A stretch of 64,000 nt of DNA from Massariosphaeria phaeospora (GCA_011032825.1 JAADJZ010000018.1:310001-374000), one strand, 5' to 3'. Shown: positions 45,799 through 57,850, counted from the first letter of the stretch. Numbers and translations are program-made. Notes: a model not told the origin generated them from the letters alone.

Positions 45799-47552
45799 GC
45801 GGCGAGGTCACCGGAGCTGTACCGGAGCTCTGGATGTACCTGGTATCCTTCCTGCGTCGTTCCACCCTCTGGAGCTTCAAATATCGAGTTATCCTCCACC
45901 AGCTGTGGCTCCATTGTGGGTACGCTCGATGAAAACTGTGAGCGAAGAGAATGCCTTGCGCTCGCTGTTGATGGTGGACTCAACGCCCCAGACATCATCG
46001 ATTCCATCGTTCGCCTGTCACCTGGCAGTCTTCCGAGTGGCAGCATCTCCTCAGACGGCATCGAGTGGTACTTCGTCTTACCTCCCTTTACTCCTCTCTT
46101 GTAGAACCACCAAGCAGCTGAAGCAAACAAGAACCCGCCGAGGAAGCCTCCAATCACCGAACCAATGATAATGCCAGTACCCGGAGTAGTAGTAATCGAC
46201 TTCTCCACTATCGGAAACTTGTCGCAGCCCAAAGGCTTGATATCTTCTTTCCTGTCGGGACCCTCGTTCAGATCAGCAATGCCGTACTCTTTGGCCTCCG
46301 AATCCCACCTTAACACCACATGGTCTGTGAACGGTTTCCCAAGCGTCCACACTTCGCTGCCGTACGCTCCCCACCTGCCATTCCCAATCGGAACCCTCCA
46401 CTCGCCCTTCTCTTCTGCACCCGTCTTTCCAGCACCAGGCATCGTCGCATTGACCTCCAAGCCGCCATCCAGCTTGAACGTAAAGATCCCAACATCTTCC
46501 TTCGGCGGCCCCTTAAACACCACATAATCGTCATATTCAGCCTTCACCTCGCGGTCCACCATGCCCTGAAACGCCTTCCGCGCATCCTCCGGCAGCACCA
46601 AAAGCTCAACCCCAGGATCAATGCAAGCCATGAACGGCTTCTCAATCAGCGTCGCCCCCTCGCTCTCCTTGCTTGAATGCCAATTCAGCGCCACAACCCT
46701 CGCCTGGATAAGACACGGCAGCTTCGCATCCTTACTCCGATCCGCCGGCTTGAACGTCTGGAACGCGCCCACATGCGCCCCGTCATCAACACACCCCAGA
46801 CACAGCGCCGAACCCGTCAGACTCCACGACGTCGACGCCACAATCTCCGCCTCATACAGCGCCTGCACCAGCGTGCTCTGCGGCGTCAAACCCAGCGCCG
46901 AACTGCCCAGCCCGCCAAACACGGCGCCCTCATCCGGCACCACAAACCGCGTTGTCAAGTTCCGCTTGCCGGGCTCGGGCACCGCGCCCGTCGTCCGCGT
47001 GTACACATCCAGGTACTCCGTAAACGCAAACTCCTCGGTCGCAAACCCCCAGTCGTTGAACCCGATATCGCGCAACCACGGCTCCGCGCCCTGCTCCTCC
47101 GTCACACCATTCACATCACGGAACGTCGTCGACAGCGCGGGATTAAAGCCCCCGCCATACACCTCGGCGCACTTGACGCGCCAGTCCAGCCCCGTCCAGT
47201 TGGCGCCCTTCCCACGATCTTCCTGGAACCTGCCCGGCAGACCATCTCTTTTCCTGCGTGCGCTTTGCGTCTGCGTCTGCGTCGCATTGGTCTCAGGCGG
47301 CGGCTTGCGGACGCACGAAGCAGTCAAGCGCGGGACGAACGTGCTGTCGAGCTGCAGCGACGGCGTGAGCGCAATGTGTTGCGGCGGCGAGCCGAACTGC
47401 ACGGATAGGCCGTGGGTGAGTACGCCGGGGAGGATAGCCGTGGCGCGGTACGGAATCGCGAGCGCTGGGGCAGCGCATTTCGCGGCGGAGGCTGCGTGCG
47501 CAAAGACGAGAGTAAGTGGGAGGGTCGAAAGCGGTAGATACAAGTAGCGCAT
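45789..47552 (-). CDS. Pepsin-like (A1 fold) membrane-anchored protein, catalytic Asp motifs altered
   Basis: Single exon, 587 aa. Signal peptide at about residues 1-24, a lumenal or extracellular domain, one transmembrane helix (about 459-485, GTGIIIGSVIGGFLGGFLF) and a Ser-rich cytosolic tail. The extracellular part follows the aspartic-protease pattern: the flap-adjacent VQFGSPPQHIALTPSLQLDS (68-71 LDST where DTGS is expected), FGGLGSSALGLTPQSTLVQAL and the second active-site region CIDPGVELLVLP, where DTGS is again replaced by DPGV. Cysteines at 310 and 443 are probably paired. It may therefore be a non-catalytic pepsin homologue, perhaps a binding or cell-surface protein. Its stop lies 10 nt inside the opposite gene. 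Confidence 0.8.
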   Translation of the reverse strand: MRYLYLPLSTLPLTLVFAHAASAAKCAAPALAIPYRATAILPGVLTHGLSVQFGSPPQHIALTPSLQLDSTFVPRLTASCVRKPPPETNATQTQTQSARRKRDGLPGRFQEDRGKGANWTGLDWRVKCAEVYGGGFNPALSTTFRDVNGVTEEQGAEPWLRDIGFNDWGFATEEFAFTEYLDVYTRTTGAVPEPGKRNLTTRFVVPDEGAVFGGLGSSALGLTPQSTLVQALYEAEIVASTSWSLTGSALCLGCVDDGAHVGAFQTFKPADRSKDAKLPCLIQARVVALNWHSSKESEGATLIEKPFMACIDPGVELLVLPEDARKAFQGMVDREVKAEYDDYVVFKGPPKEDVGIFTFKLDGGLEVNATMPGAGKTGAEEKGEWRVPIGNGRWGAYGSEVWTLGKPFTDHVVLRWDSEAKEYGIADLNEGPDRKEDIKPLGCDKFPIVEKSITTTPGTGIIIGSVIGGFLGGFLFASAAWWFYKRGVKGGKTKYHSMPSEEMLPLGRLPGDRRTMESMMSGALSPPSTASARHSLRSQFSSSVPTMEPQLVEDNSIFEAPEGGTTQEGYQVHPELRYSSGDLAAQR

Positions 47553-48516
47553 GGTGCGCTGGAGCAGTAATGTCGGAAGACGAGTACGGTCACTTCATTC
47601 TCGTGCTTGTGCGGCACTGCGACTGCACTTGCATTGTTGCGCAGGACGCGCGACGCCGGCTTCTTGGACGGATGCAAGGGATGGTGGCAGGACATCTGAT
47701 GTCAGCCGTCAGCAGCTTCCAGCCCCAGCCCTTATGTACCCTCAGCCCAGCTCCAAAGCCCAAGGGCGAGATCAAGGGCAAGCTGCCTCAGCCGCAAATC
47801 CCCAGCGCAAGCTAGCCCCTGCGCCGATCTATCACGCTCCGTATCCGTACCTACATACACAGATACAAAAGGGCCCGATCCAATAACAAACAGAACCGAG
47901 CCAAGCCAAGCTATGTGACGAGTATGTGGAATCTATATGCTGTGTCCCTTCTATTCATCACTGGGAAGCGGAATTGCAGGCAGAGACACACGGAACACAT
48001 GCTGTGCGGCGACGTTGGTGTTAGATGAAGGTGTTACACAAACGAGGGGCCGGGTGCAAGGAGGACGTCGGGTAGGAAATCGGGGATCTAGCTGAATTGA
48101 AGGGGAGTAGGAGGGGCTGAGTATGTGTGGGGCGTAGAGAGAGCGGATTGGTTGGCGTGGTATGGTATGGCTCTTACCGATCAGACATTCATAGAGCGTA
48201 GAGGTTTAGAATCGGCTTGATCAATGCATCGAATTGCTCATGAGATCAGAGATAGAAGGATTGAATTGATCTGGGGTATACAATAAAGTAGTAGGCACAA
48301 CAACGATAGAGCAATCTACGCGGTGGAGAAGCTATTCTAATTCTTAGCAGGTGTTGCTTCTGTCAGAGCGGACAGGGGGGAATGACTTTACCGCCGCTTC
48401 TACTCTGGCCAAACGTGCAATATGCCGTAACTGGAAAGCTCCGCGCTGGCGTAGCAACTCCCAATTCAGTCCCGGCGCCGGCGTGGGCGGGATGCCCGCG
48501 GAAATAACCACGCAAA
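47553..48516. other. Intergenic, nothing recognised
   Basis: About 1 kb. Only short, unconvincing ORFs; contains the promoter of the pepsin-like gene and the 3' region of the Maf gene. Confidence 0.4.
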
Positions 48517-49477
48517 CTACGCGTCGTCGTCGCTGTAACTGCTGGCAAACACATGGTTGAACGTGTCTTCGTCGTCGTCGTCGACTTCCTTGGGCGCCAT
48601 GACCTTCTCGATGAGGGTGAGTAGAGCGCGGAGCGGTAGGCCGACTACGTTGTCGTAAGAGCCCTCAATGCGCTCGATGAGGATGGAGCCTGCGGACTGG
48701 ATGCCGTAGCCGCCGGCTTTGTCGTTCCCGTCGGAGGTCTTGACGTAAGCGAGGATCAGGTCGTCGGTCACTGCGGCTGTTAGCTTTCGCGCCCGAGGAG
48801 TAGGGGGATATGTGTACAGTTGGGATCGAACTTGACGGTCGTCTCCTCGATGTGTGTCTCCATGCGGTAGCCCGGGTCATTGGCCTCGTCCAACGGCCGC
48901 ATGATTGCTATGGCCGTGGCGACCTTGTGCGTGCCCTCGTCGCGCAGCATCTTCAGCATGTTGAAATGGTCCGCCGCGTTGCGCGGCTTCTCGAGCGTCT
49001 TGCCCGCGTGGCTGATTATGATGGTGTCGGCCGCGATGAGGAGTGCCGGCTCGCCTTTCTCGACGTTGTCAATCTCGCGCTTGTACACTTCGCGCGCCTT
49101 CTCCGACGCCGTCTCGAGCACGTATTCGAACGGGGACATGTGCTTGGGCAGGTCTTCGGCGAAGTTCGAAGGTATTATCTCGGGCGTGATCCCTATCTGC
49201 GCTGCGTCAGTTCGTGGTTCCATGCGTGCAGAGGCATGGTGGGGGCGTGGGGTCTACGTGCCTGTGCAAGCAAGTACCTCCGCCTAGGGGATGCCGATGC
49301 CAGGACGACCCGCCGTCCCCGCAGCAGGTTGAGAGCTGGGATGTCCAAAGGCTTTGGTCCAGGGCGGGGAGACAGCGGCGGCGCCCCTCCTGGCCGCGGC
49401 GGTGCTGGCCGTTGGGACTGCCCCTGCTGTGCGGCTTCATACGAAGGTGGGGGGTGCAGCGGTATCTGGCTCGACAT
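48517..49477 (-). CDS. Maf/ASMTL-family nucleoside triphosphate pyrophosphatase
   Basis: Exons 49477-49262, 49196-48818 and 48776-48517 give 284 aa. Maf hallmarks: RRVVLASASPRRRYLL (57-70), LIAADTIIISHAGKTLEKP with catalytic Asp129, and a C-terminal KAGGYGIQSAGSILIERIEGSYDNVVGLPL. Family members hydrolyse dTTP, UTP and modified nucleotides to monophosphates, a pool-cleaning role. The N-terminal 45 residues are Pro-rich. The first intron starts GC (CAG|GCACGT) and ends AG; only this splice joins LLAQ to IGITPEIIPSNF, as expected for the family. The second intron is just 41 nt. Confidence 0.9.
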
Positions 49478-50758
49478 GGCGACGTCAATTGACGTGCGCG
49501 ACGGTAACAGGCTGTGGTCTGGCCTCCAAGGGGTCGAGGTCTGCGGGGAGTAGTGAATGTGAGTGGAATAGTGCTGTTTAATGGCTGTGTCGATGTCGAT
49601 GAAGCTGCACCTTGCGCTGCACTGGACGCGAAGACGTGGAGAGGCAGGAGGGTCCGAGCTTACCGTGGACGCCACCTGCACCTACCTGCTACCCATAGAC
49701 CTCTGGCATGCCATGTCTATCTTTCGCATCACCACTATCTCAGTTACGGCAGTTGCACGGAGACTTCACCATGGAGTTTCCTTATCTGGCGTGGGTTCAG
49801 GTTCAGAGTCCACTTTCAGCTGGCACCGCGTCACCCGTTAGAGGTCCTCCATGTATTTAACAGCCACCCTCTCCTCTCCTACGGAAGCAACAATAATCAG
49901 TTTGGCAATGGAGAGAGTACCCATCTGGCGGACCATTTAAACGCTTTCTACGGTTATCGCGACCTCTGCTCCGTACTCCGTGAACACCAGCACATGCTAG
50001 CTAGCGTCGTATCACAACTTGCATCTCCTGACGGAAGAGACTCGAACCTTGTTTCTGGAGGCTGCAGAACTGACTGACTTTACCATATGTGCAGTGGGGC
50101 AAGCACAAAATTCAACTGTGAGTGGATACGTACGACCAGTTTTCATTTGCTTAAACCCTGTGTCTTCTGCTGACGTACATATAAAACTCGACGGCGCTGC
50201 CTTTTTGCATTTCTCATCATCTCCGATTCACTCCACCAAACAAACTTTCAATCGCACTAACTTGGACGGCCCCATTATTAATCACAGCGCGTCTTGTACT
50301 TGTACCTACCTCCGAATGACAGCCGAGGTATCTCATATGCTGTTCTAGTCTGATTTAGTAAGAGCCAGACAGCGTACCTCGTAGTTCACTATCCTGTTAT
50401 GTACGTCCTACCACCGAGGCTAATGCTCAAACGGACCATCCGGGACTTGCATGGTACTGAGATGCAGTCCAGAAGCATATGTACTGATACAATAGAGTGC
50501 CTTAGCTTGGCCCATATTCAGTCGGCTATTCACCACAGCAATATGAATGATGATGCAATAATTAATCGCAGAAATCCTAGGCGTTGTTATGGCGCATTTA
50601 TAAGCACTCTTTCTTCACCACGTCTATATCTATCCCATTGTCTTGTCTCTGCGATTCAATTCCGACACAATTCTCTCTCTCTCGCTCGTCCCACCCCCAC
50701 CTTCCCAATAGGTTTTCCATACCTATCTCGTCACTACTGCAATCTCAATACCTTCACG
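49478..50758. other. Intergenic, nothing recognised
   Basis: About 1.3 kb. The frame of the next gene is open upstream to 50399 but contains no family sequence before 50759. A B-box-like GACTCGAACC at 50040-50049 is not part of a plausible tRNA. Confidence 0.4.
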
Positions 50759-51876
50759 ATGGTTCAAAACAAAGGCGTCATCTTCAAACAGGTCCCAAGC
50801 GGCTGGCCAGTCCCAGGTCAGGATCTCGTACTCGAAGACCGCGGCTTTGATCTCGAACAGAATCCTCCTGAAGGTGGCGTAACAGTGAGAAACTACTACG
50901 CGTCTTTCGACCCATACATGCGCGGTCGGATGCGTGAACCCACTATCAAGTCATATGCTCCACCTTTCGACCTCGGCAAGCCGATCACGAATAGCTCTAT
51001 TGTCAAGATTATAAAATCAAACAACTCGAAGTTCTCGCCAGGCGATCTCGTTCTCTCTCCGATACCCTCGCCAATTGAGGAGTACTCAGTGTTTAGTAAA
51101 GAAGCCACGGAGAGTGCACACAAGCTCGAAAACCCGTACAAATTGGACCCCAAAACTTTCCTCGGTGCGCTTGGCATGCCTGGCTTGACTGCTTGGTCCT
51201 CATTCTACGAAATTGGCAAGCCGAAGAAGGGAGAGACTATCTTCATTTCTGCTGCGTCTGGTGCTGTTGGTCAACTGGTCGGTCAACTAGCAAAGCATGA
51301 AGGGTTGAAAGTCATTGGGAGTGTCGGAGATGACAAGAAGCTTGACTACATCACCAAAGAACTCGGCTTCGACGCTGGTTTCAACTACAAGAAGGAGAAG
51401 CCAGCAGATGCGCTTGCACGACTCGCTCCGAAGGGCCTCGACATCTACTATGAGAATGTAGGTGGGGAGCAACTCGAGGCAGCTATCGACCATTTGACTA
51501 ACTTCGGTCGAATCAGTAAGTATTCGATATGCCTGTATACCTGCGTACTAGTGCTAATGCGGTCTCAGTTGCTTGTGGCATGATCAGCCAATACAATGCG
51601 TCAAACGAAGAACGGTACCCGATTCCTAACCTCGAGAACGTTGTGAAGAAGCGGCTCACTATGCGAGGATTCATCGTCAGTGACGCAAACATGGGTCCGA
51701 ATTACGCGAAAGACCACCAGGAGAAGCTGCAGAAGTGGATTGCGGATGGTTCATTCAAGGCCAAAATGAGCGTTACTGAGGGTATTGACAATGCGATTGA
51801 TGGGCTCTTGGGCATGTTCAAGGGACAGAACTTTGGCAAAGCTGTGCTCCAAATCGCAAAATTGGAGCAGGATTAA
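50759..51876 (+). CDS. Zinc-independent MDR oxidoreductase (leukotriene B4 12-hydroxydehydrogenase/2-alkenal reductase-like)
   Basis: Exons 50759-51515 and 51569-51876 (53-nt intron) give 354 aa. N-terminal catalytic part: VRNYYASFDPYMRGRM, then PPFDLGKPI. Rossmann part: IFISAASGAVGQLVGQLAKHEGLKVIGS with the NADPH-binding AxxGxxG pattern, followed by GFNYKK and GLDIYYENVGGE. C-terminal GMISQYN and MRGFIVSD are typical of the subfamily. No catalytic zinc ligands are present. Relatives reduce alpha,beta-unsaturated carbonyls with NADPH, usually for detoxification; the true substrate is unknown. The start was chosen at MVQNKGVIFKQVP, where similarity begins. Confidence 0.9.
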
Positions 51877-52753
51877 AGTTTGAGACCTCTAGTAGTTGTC
51901 TTGCCGTGGACTGATGGCTTTAGTGAGGGAGTTTGAAACTCGAAGTCTGAAATGGGAAGATCATAGTATTCCGTGCTTGTGCATCACACAGTGCGAAGCC
52001 GGTTGTCAGACAGGTAAAATGATAACATAGCGATTATAATTCAGACTTGATCTAAAATCTCTTGGGACTGGATTTCATGTCACTTGGAATGTTCAAGAAA
52101 CACTTAGATCATGCCATCATGGTAGGCAGGCGTTGCGATCGCGGTCGATCTAGCCTGTTTTGGATGGTGGGGAGTCGTCTCCCTAGGCAGATACCTGACC
52201 ACCTCCGCTTGAACCCTTCAACTCCATCATCGTCCTCATCATCACCACGGCCAATCCCCTCACATTTCTGTTTTCTCACTACTCTGAGGAGGACGGAACA
52301 ATGCCCGATCTTGCAAACGCATATTGTGTGGGCGGCCTCTCCCTCCAAGGCGCGAGAAGACGGAACGAACAAGACGCCTGCCGCCAGGCTATACTGCGAC
52401 ATAGATGGTAAGAAGCCGTCGCCGCAGGTCGTTTGGCCTTCGCCTTCGGTCATTCAATCAACACAAGCAAGTAGCAGGGCCATACTCTTTCTCGAATATG
52501 GAATCTTGGAAGGCTCCGCCTTCCGCGTACGCAAGCGAGAAGGCGAAAGTTCAGCCTTAGGTATCCAGAAGGCAGAACATCACAGCGGACGGCGCTTTGC
52601 CTTTCCATCGTATTCTGCAGATATGTGCAGCCTTTCGCTCGCCTAGAGCAGCTTCACCAAGGATCTCTGCCATCTCTCTGACACTGCGCAATTCATTCAT
52701 CGCGCACCAAGTTCACACGTTCCCGAAGCCGACTCTTTGCACAAGTCACCGAC
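51877..52753. other. Intergenic upstream of the kinase-HET gene
   Basis: About 0.9 kb. Contains a perfect small inverted repeat, GGAAGGC-TCC-GCCTTCC (52508-52524). A 194-codon ORF at 52062-52646 is Ser-rich with no conserved motif and was not accepted. Confidence 0.4.
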
Positions 52754-55700
52754 ATGGAAGGCTTCCAAAACCAGCGTATTTTCGCACGCCCCAACAATAA
52801 TGCCCTCTCGAATAGCCTCGATCCCGGCGCTTCACTCTCTGGCTTTGGGCAACGCTATGATGGTGACGTTCGGCATGATTCCACAGAACGGTCCTTAGTA
52901 TACGGAGCTGTGCTACCAGCAACAGAGGATACAATGGTAATAAAGTGTCTAATCAACACTCTTGTAATTTCTAACGCGAACTAGACATCTTCGTCTATGG
53001 GTTCGGTTCCGATACAGATAATGGCCGATGCAACCGATAGGACTTTTTATACTGTATGCCACACAGCAGCAGCACTCCGCTTTCCACTAACAGGAGGGTA
53101 GAACGATACAACGTTGACTTCTCAGCCCGACATAGGCGGTATCTCTTACATGCCTCTTGATGTTCTGCCTTATGGGAAAAGACGCCAAATCGAACCTGCT
53201 TATACAGAAACGTCCAAACGTCATAGGAGCTCGATCCTACCAACAAGCATGGTCCAGACCCACGAAGTTGACTGCTATACAATCAATTCTGGAGACTTCG
53301 CCCTCATTCGGCTCTTACTTCATGCCAATCGTATAGTGGACTTAGACGACCCTGAGTACCTCAAGTCTGTCAGCATTATCACCGAAGTCCCCTACGAGTT
53401 TGTTCATCGTTGGCTTCGTGCAAACGCTGGCGAGATATTATGTGAGGGACCCGTCGTGGTATCTGAGGGCGAAATATTCCGGGTCTGGGCTCAACATCAT
53501 CCTGGACAGGAGCCCAATCCCACACAGTTGACTCGATTAGCGCTTTTCACTGGCCTCACCTATGCTTACATCCACAATTGGTTCCATGAGTATCAGATCC
53601 AATTCCTCAAGGACGGAACGGATCTCAGTACAGTGCAGCCGCAGGTACATGGCCGCCTTTCACAGTCTGAAGGACTTATGACCAGCAATCAAGCTACTAT
53701 CAGCTTAGGTGCTAGCGAAAGTCCTGACGCTGCCTCGTTGGCTACATCCGCGTCTGAATGTGCCTTAGGCGCCAAAAAGTGCACGAACGGAAAATCCTTT
53801 GAAGAGATCGAGTCCAACAAGCGCAAGCTACGGGATGCAGAGAGACCATTTTCTTGCGTGTTAGGTTGCGGGGCCACGTTCAAAGATAAAGCAGGCCTGA
53901 AGAGACACGACGAACAATCTTATCCACAGTCTGTGTGGTTCTGCACCCTTGGGCATACCATCAAGCTTGGTAAGGACAGTGAGAGATGCACTGCCAAGGA
54001 TTGTCACAATGGGAATCCAGACAAAGAGCATTGGCTGACGTATCACCCGGGGTCAGATCCGTGTAACAAGAAGCCTCTGGAAGATCGGGTATACTTCCGG
54101 CGAGATTATTTTCGGCAACACTTAGTCAAGTCTCATAACCTCTTAAGACTCACCACTAAGTACTTGGACGCTTCGAGATTTGCGGTGAACAACGACTCTT
54201 TTCCCAAGGCATGCGACTTCTGCGAATACCGATTTCTTGACTATGACGACCGAATTGATCACCTAGCTGCTCATCTTGAGAAAGGTGAAATTTTGAGAGA
54301 AACAACGAGGTCTATTCAACTACATGATATTGTTCAAGGTGATGGGCCTAATGAACAAGATGAAGAATCAGTGCATGACACCGATGACGGAGGTGGCAAG
54401 GTGGACGATGGAAGCGAGAGTGAGAGCGAAAGTGAAAGTGAAGATGAGGATGAGGACGAAGACGAAGACGAAGACGAAGACGAAGACAGCGACAACGATG
54501 ACGACGACGACGAAAATAACGAAAATGATGAAAACGATCAAGGCGGCGGAAGCGGCACAGGCAGCAGCGCTGGTGGCCAGTTTGGTGAATTATTCTCGGA
54601 CAATTTCCTCAACGACCTTTACCCGAGCCAGTATGGAGGAGATCAAGATGATGACGCCTCTGGTAATCCAAGCGACACATTCTTCGGCTACGGATTCGCC
54701 TCATCACTGCAATGCATTGCAGATGCTCTTATTTACATTCACACGCAAAAACGGCGATCTTCCCAATCAAAACACGATCTACTAAATTCCAATGTGGTAT
54801 CGAATTACCTCAAGGTAATGGAGACTAACGCAACTGTCTTACTCTTCCGCACGTCAAAGAATGGTCGTGGAGTGTCCGTTGCGAAATTTCCACGCAATGA
54901 CCTCTTTCTTTCGGAACGATTGGGAGTCGGAGCGACAGGATATGTGCACAAGGTCTCGTTCAATAGTCATCCGAAGAAGTTTGCTGCCTTAAAAGAGGCT
55001 CCGCTCAACTCGTCTTACGGTTTTCGAAACACGCAAATGGTAGTGGACTCCATTTTCCGTGAGTACTCAGTGATGAGTGCGTTGGAACACGCCCATATTG
55101 CTCCTGGGTACGGACTGATGCTTCGATCTTCTCATCTTGGACTTCTCATGCCTCTGGCCTCCTCGGATTTGGGACAGGCTATCCAGAGTAGACATGACGA
55201 TGGATCTCCACTTCCGTACACTTACGCTCATCTTAACTGTCTTCTCTCTGCGTTGGCATATCTTCATGATCATAAGATAAGGCACCGGGACATTAAACCT
55301 GCGAACATTCTATTACGTGGGACGAATCTTTATTTCACCGATTTCGGTAGCAGCTGCGACTTCTCTATCGTAGGCGTTCCGGATGCTGGATTTACACCGA
55401 AATATGCCGCACCAGAGTTGATCGACCGAAATCTCGGCATAGATGAGGGCGCCTACTCAGATGTATTCTCTCTTGGATGCGTCTTCACTGAGATGATGCT
55501 TGCTTTGGCTTTGCCAGGGGACAGAGAATACAAACGTATACGTCAGCTCAGGTATTTCCCGTCAATTTTCGAACACGAAAGTTTGTTCTCCAGGCTCTTG
55601 GATCTCGATTCGGAGAAATCGAAAGGAAAGCCAAGTGAGGGACAGGTTGCTGCCATCCGTGCCATGAGGTCAACGTCACCTATGGATCGACCGAGTCCGG

Positions 55701-57707
55701 CAAATATCATGCACTATTTCCCGTCGAGAGACTGTTGCAAGCCATCGGGACCTCGATCCACAAGACTTACGATCCCATCACCAGCAGATTTGCTCGTTGG
55801 AACCCAGAAGGTCGATACAGATACAGAAGCAAATAACGCAAGTATTGCCGAGGGAAAAGGTAATTGCAGCAACAAATGCTTATCACTGTGATAAACTAAC
55901 ACAACCAGGTTTGTTAGTTGATAAGACTCATACGTGGGCACAAAAACATATTTCTTTGGCCCCTCTGGAAAGAGAACATCGATACCAGCCTTTGCAGTCT
56001 GCACGCGAGATTCGTCTACTACAGCTTCTCTCCACAGAGGATAAAACATCGCCTGTACAGTGTCGCTGGCATACTGTAACACTCCAGGCCCGAGAACATC
56101 AATACGAAGCGCTATCGTACTGCTGGGGTAGCTCACACGAGACTCAGAAGGTCTATACCGATACCGGGTTCGTGAGAGTGAATAAAAATCTTCACACAGC
56201 CCTTCGAGATCTTCGCAATACAGGTTCAGAGAGGTTTCTCTGGGCCGACGCTATATGTATCAACCAAGCGGACATTCAGGAACGAAATCATCAAGTTTCG
56301 TTGATGAAATCTATATACAGCTCAGCGGCACGGGTTATAGTATGGCTCGGTGAAGCTGATGAGTATACTGACCATTTGGTAAAGGCAGAGGTCAAGCTGC
56401 GAAATACCCAAGCATGGTCTCGCTCTACTCGGACGACGGATCACTCTTGCCTCACACAAGATGAGCGTTGTGCAATCAATAAGTTCTTTCAACGACCATG
56501 GTTCTCACGCCTATGGGTTGTTCAGGATGCTGTTTTAGCTCGGACGGGGCGATTTGTAATCGGACATATTGAGCTAGAAACCGATCTTCTCGGTATGGAC
56601 ACTGAAAACGGGTGCTGTGCGACGTACTACCGACAAGACAATCTTGCAGACACTGATTGGTGTAGAAGGGGGCCATTATCCGTGATTGACTACTTGCGCC
56701 ATCGGCTAGGCAAACTATCCTTGCTGGAGCTTCTCGAGCGAATGCGTGGGTATCAAGCAAGTGACGCGCGGGACAAGGTCTACGCATTGTTGGCTCTGGC
56801 AAAGGACTCAGACCGGCTCCAGATACTTCCAGACTACAACTCAAGCGTCACCGAGGTTTTCGCGCGTGTAGCTCTGGCTATCATTCGGCACTCCCAAGAG
56901 CTCAGCGTTCTATCATACGTCCATCCGCTTCCAGCACCAGACCCCCATTCGTCTTCTTCATGGCCATCCTGGGTTCCCGATTGGACCCAAAGCAAGCCCC
57001 ACCGCCCTCTTCTGTCAAAGGAATTCGATGCATCCCTGCAGCGGCAAGCCCAACCAGTCCAGGCTGATGGTCTAAGACTCATGCTGACCGGAGTCCTCGT
57101 CGGAACAATCAAGCACCTGCACGAAGCCCCTTGGCTCAACCCAGGCTGGAGCCCTGGGAACGCCGTCTTCGAAACCAAGAAACAACGCGCGCTCGAGACC
57201 GGCAGAGCCGTTCTCGAGATGTGCCGTACTTGGATTTCTTCTGCCAACTTGGTCGGTACAGGGACGAATCAGAAGCGCGATTGCCACAAGGGCTGGAGCG
57301 CTGAAGTGGCGAGTAACGTGGCATGCGCGGGACTGACTCTGACTTCGAACAAATCGTGGGTCAGACACAAGTTCTCGGACGACCTGTACGACTCGCTCAA
57401 GTCGTCGGACGCCCTATACGACGGGGTCATGTTTGCGTCCCTGGCGGACCTTTATTGCACTTCTGTCGCCATACGTAGTGCGATGGGCCGACCTTTCATC
57501 ACGCGAGATGGGGATGTCGGCCTCGGGCCTGCCGCTGCGCGGACAGGTGATGTTGTTGTTGTTCTGTGTGGAGCTCGGGTGCCGTTTGTTTTGCGTGCGA
57601 ATGCTTCTGGGGAATACGTTCTTGTAGGCGAGTGTTATGTTCACGGGGCTATGGATGGAGAGATGGTGGGATCTGGGGCCGAGTTTACTGAGTTTGTTCT
57701 CGTTTAA
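52754..57707 (+). CDS. Multidomain protein: homeodomain-like, C2H2-like fingers, protein kinase and HET domain
   Basis: Exons 52754-52936, 52985-53053, 53102-55859 and 55909-57707 give about 1602 aa; all three introns have CTAAC branch points and agree in phase. Approximate order: homeodomain-like helix (208-251, TRLALFTGLTYAYIHNWF); zinc-finger region (333-480, PFSCVLGCGATFKDKAGLKRH and CDFCEYRFLDYDDRIDHLAAH); acidic tract (522-563); Ser/Thr kinase (688-950) with LGVGATGYV, Lys715 in FAALKE, HRDIKPAN (Asp814), TDFG (Asp831), AAPE and a SLGCVFTEM helix; then HET (1069-1155) with YEALSYCWG, LWADAICINQ and ARVIVWLGEADE. Kinase motifs are complete, so it is probably active. HET domains trigger incompatibility-type cell death when activated. 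The HET frame has no ATG before its core, so it cannot stand alone. Function of the whole is inferred. Confidence 0.85.
54417..54525 (+). repeat. GAN-rich coding repeat (poly-acidic tract)
   Basis: Runs of GAAAGT/GAGAGC then GAAGAC units encode Ser-Glu followed by Asp/Glu repeats between the zinc-finger and kinase parts. Such repeats are prone to length variation. Confidence 0.8.
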
Positions 57708-57850
57708 TACATTCTTTTGCTTAGATGCTGCTGTGCTCATGCGTGAGAACTCGATCTGGCTAATATAGACATAGCGGTTATGTCGAGACGCAGCAAGACT
57801 TACAACGCATGCTGCGTGCGCGCTTGATTTTACCCCGTCTCATCTGCTCT

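Noticed and set aside
46621..47547. 308-codon plus-strand ORF
   Set aside because: Antisense shadow of the pepsin-like gene, whose signal peptide and fold pattern are clear.
50040..50049. tRNA B-box-like GACTCGAACC (minus-strand GGTTCGAGTC)
   Set aside because: No matching T stem, A box or acceptor stem could be found around it; a similar box at 42340 also fails.
52062..52646. 194-codon plus-strand ORF before the kinase-HET gene
   Set aside because: No conserved motif; contains Ser runs and a hairpin sequence; more likely leader or promoter DNA.
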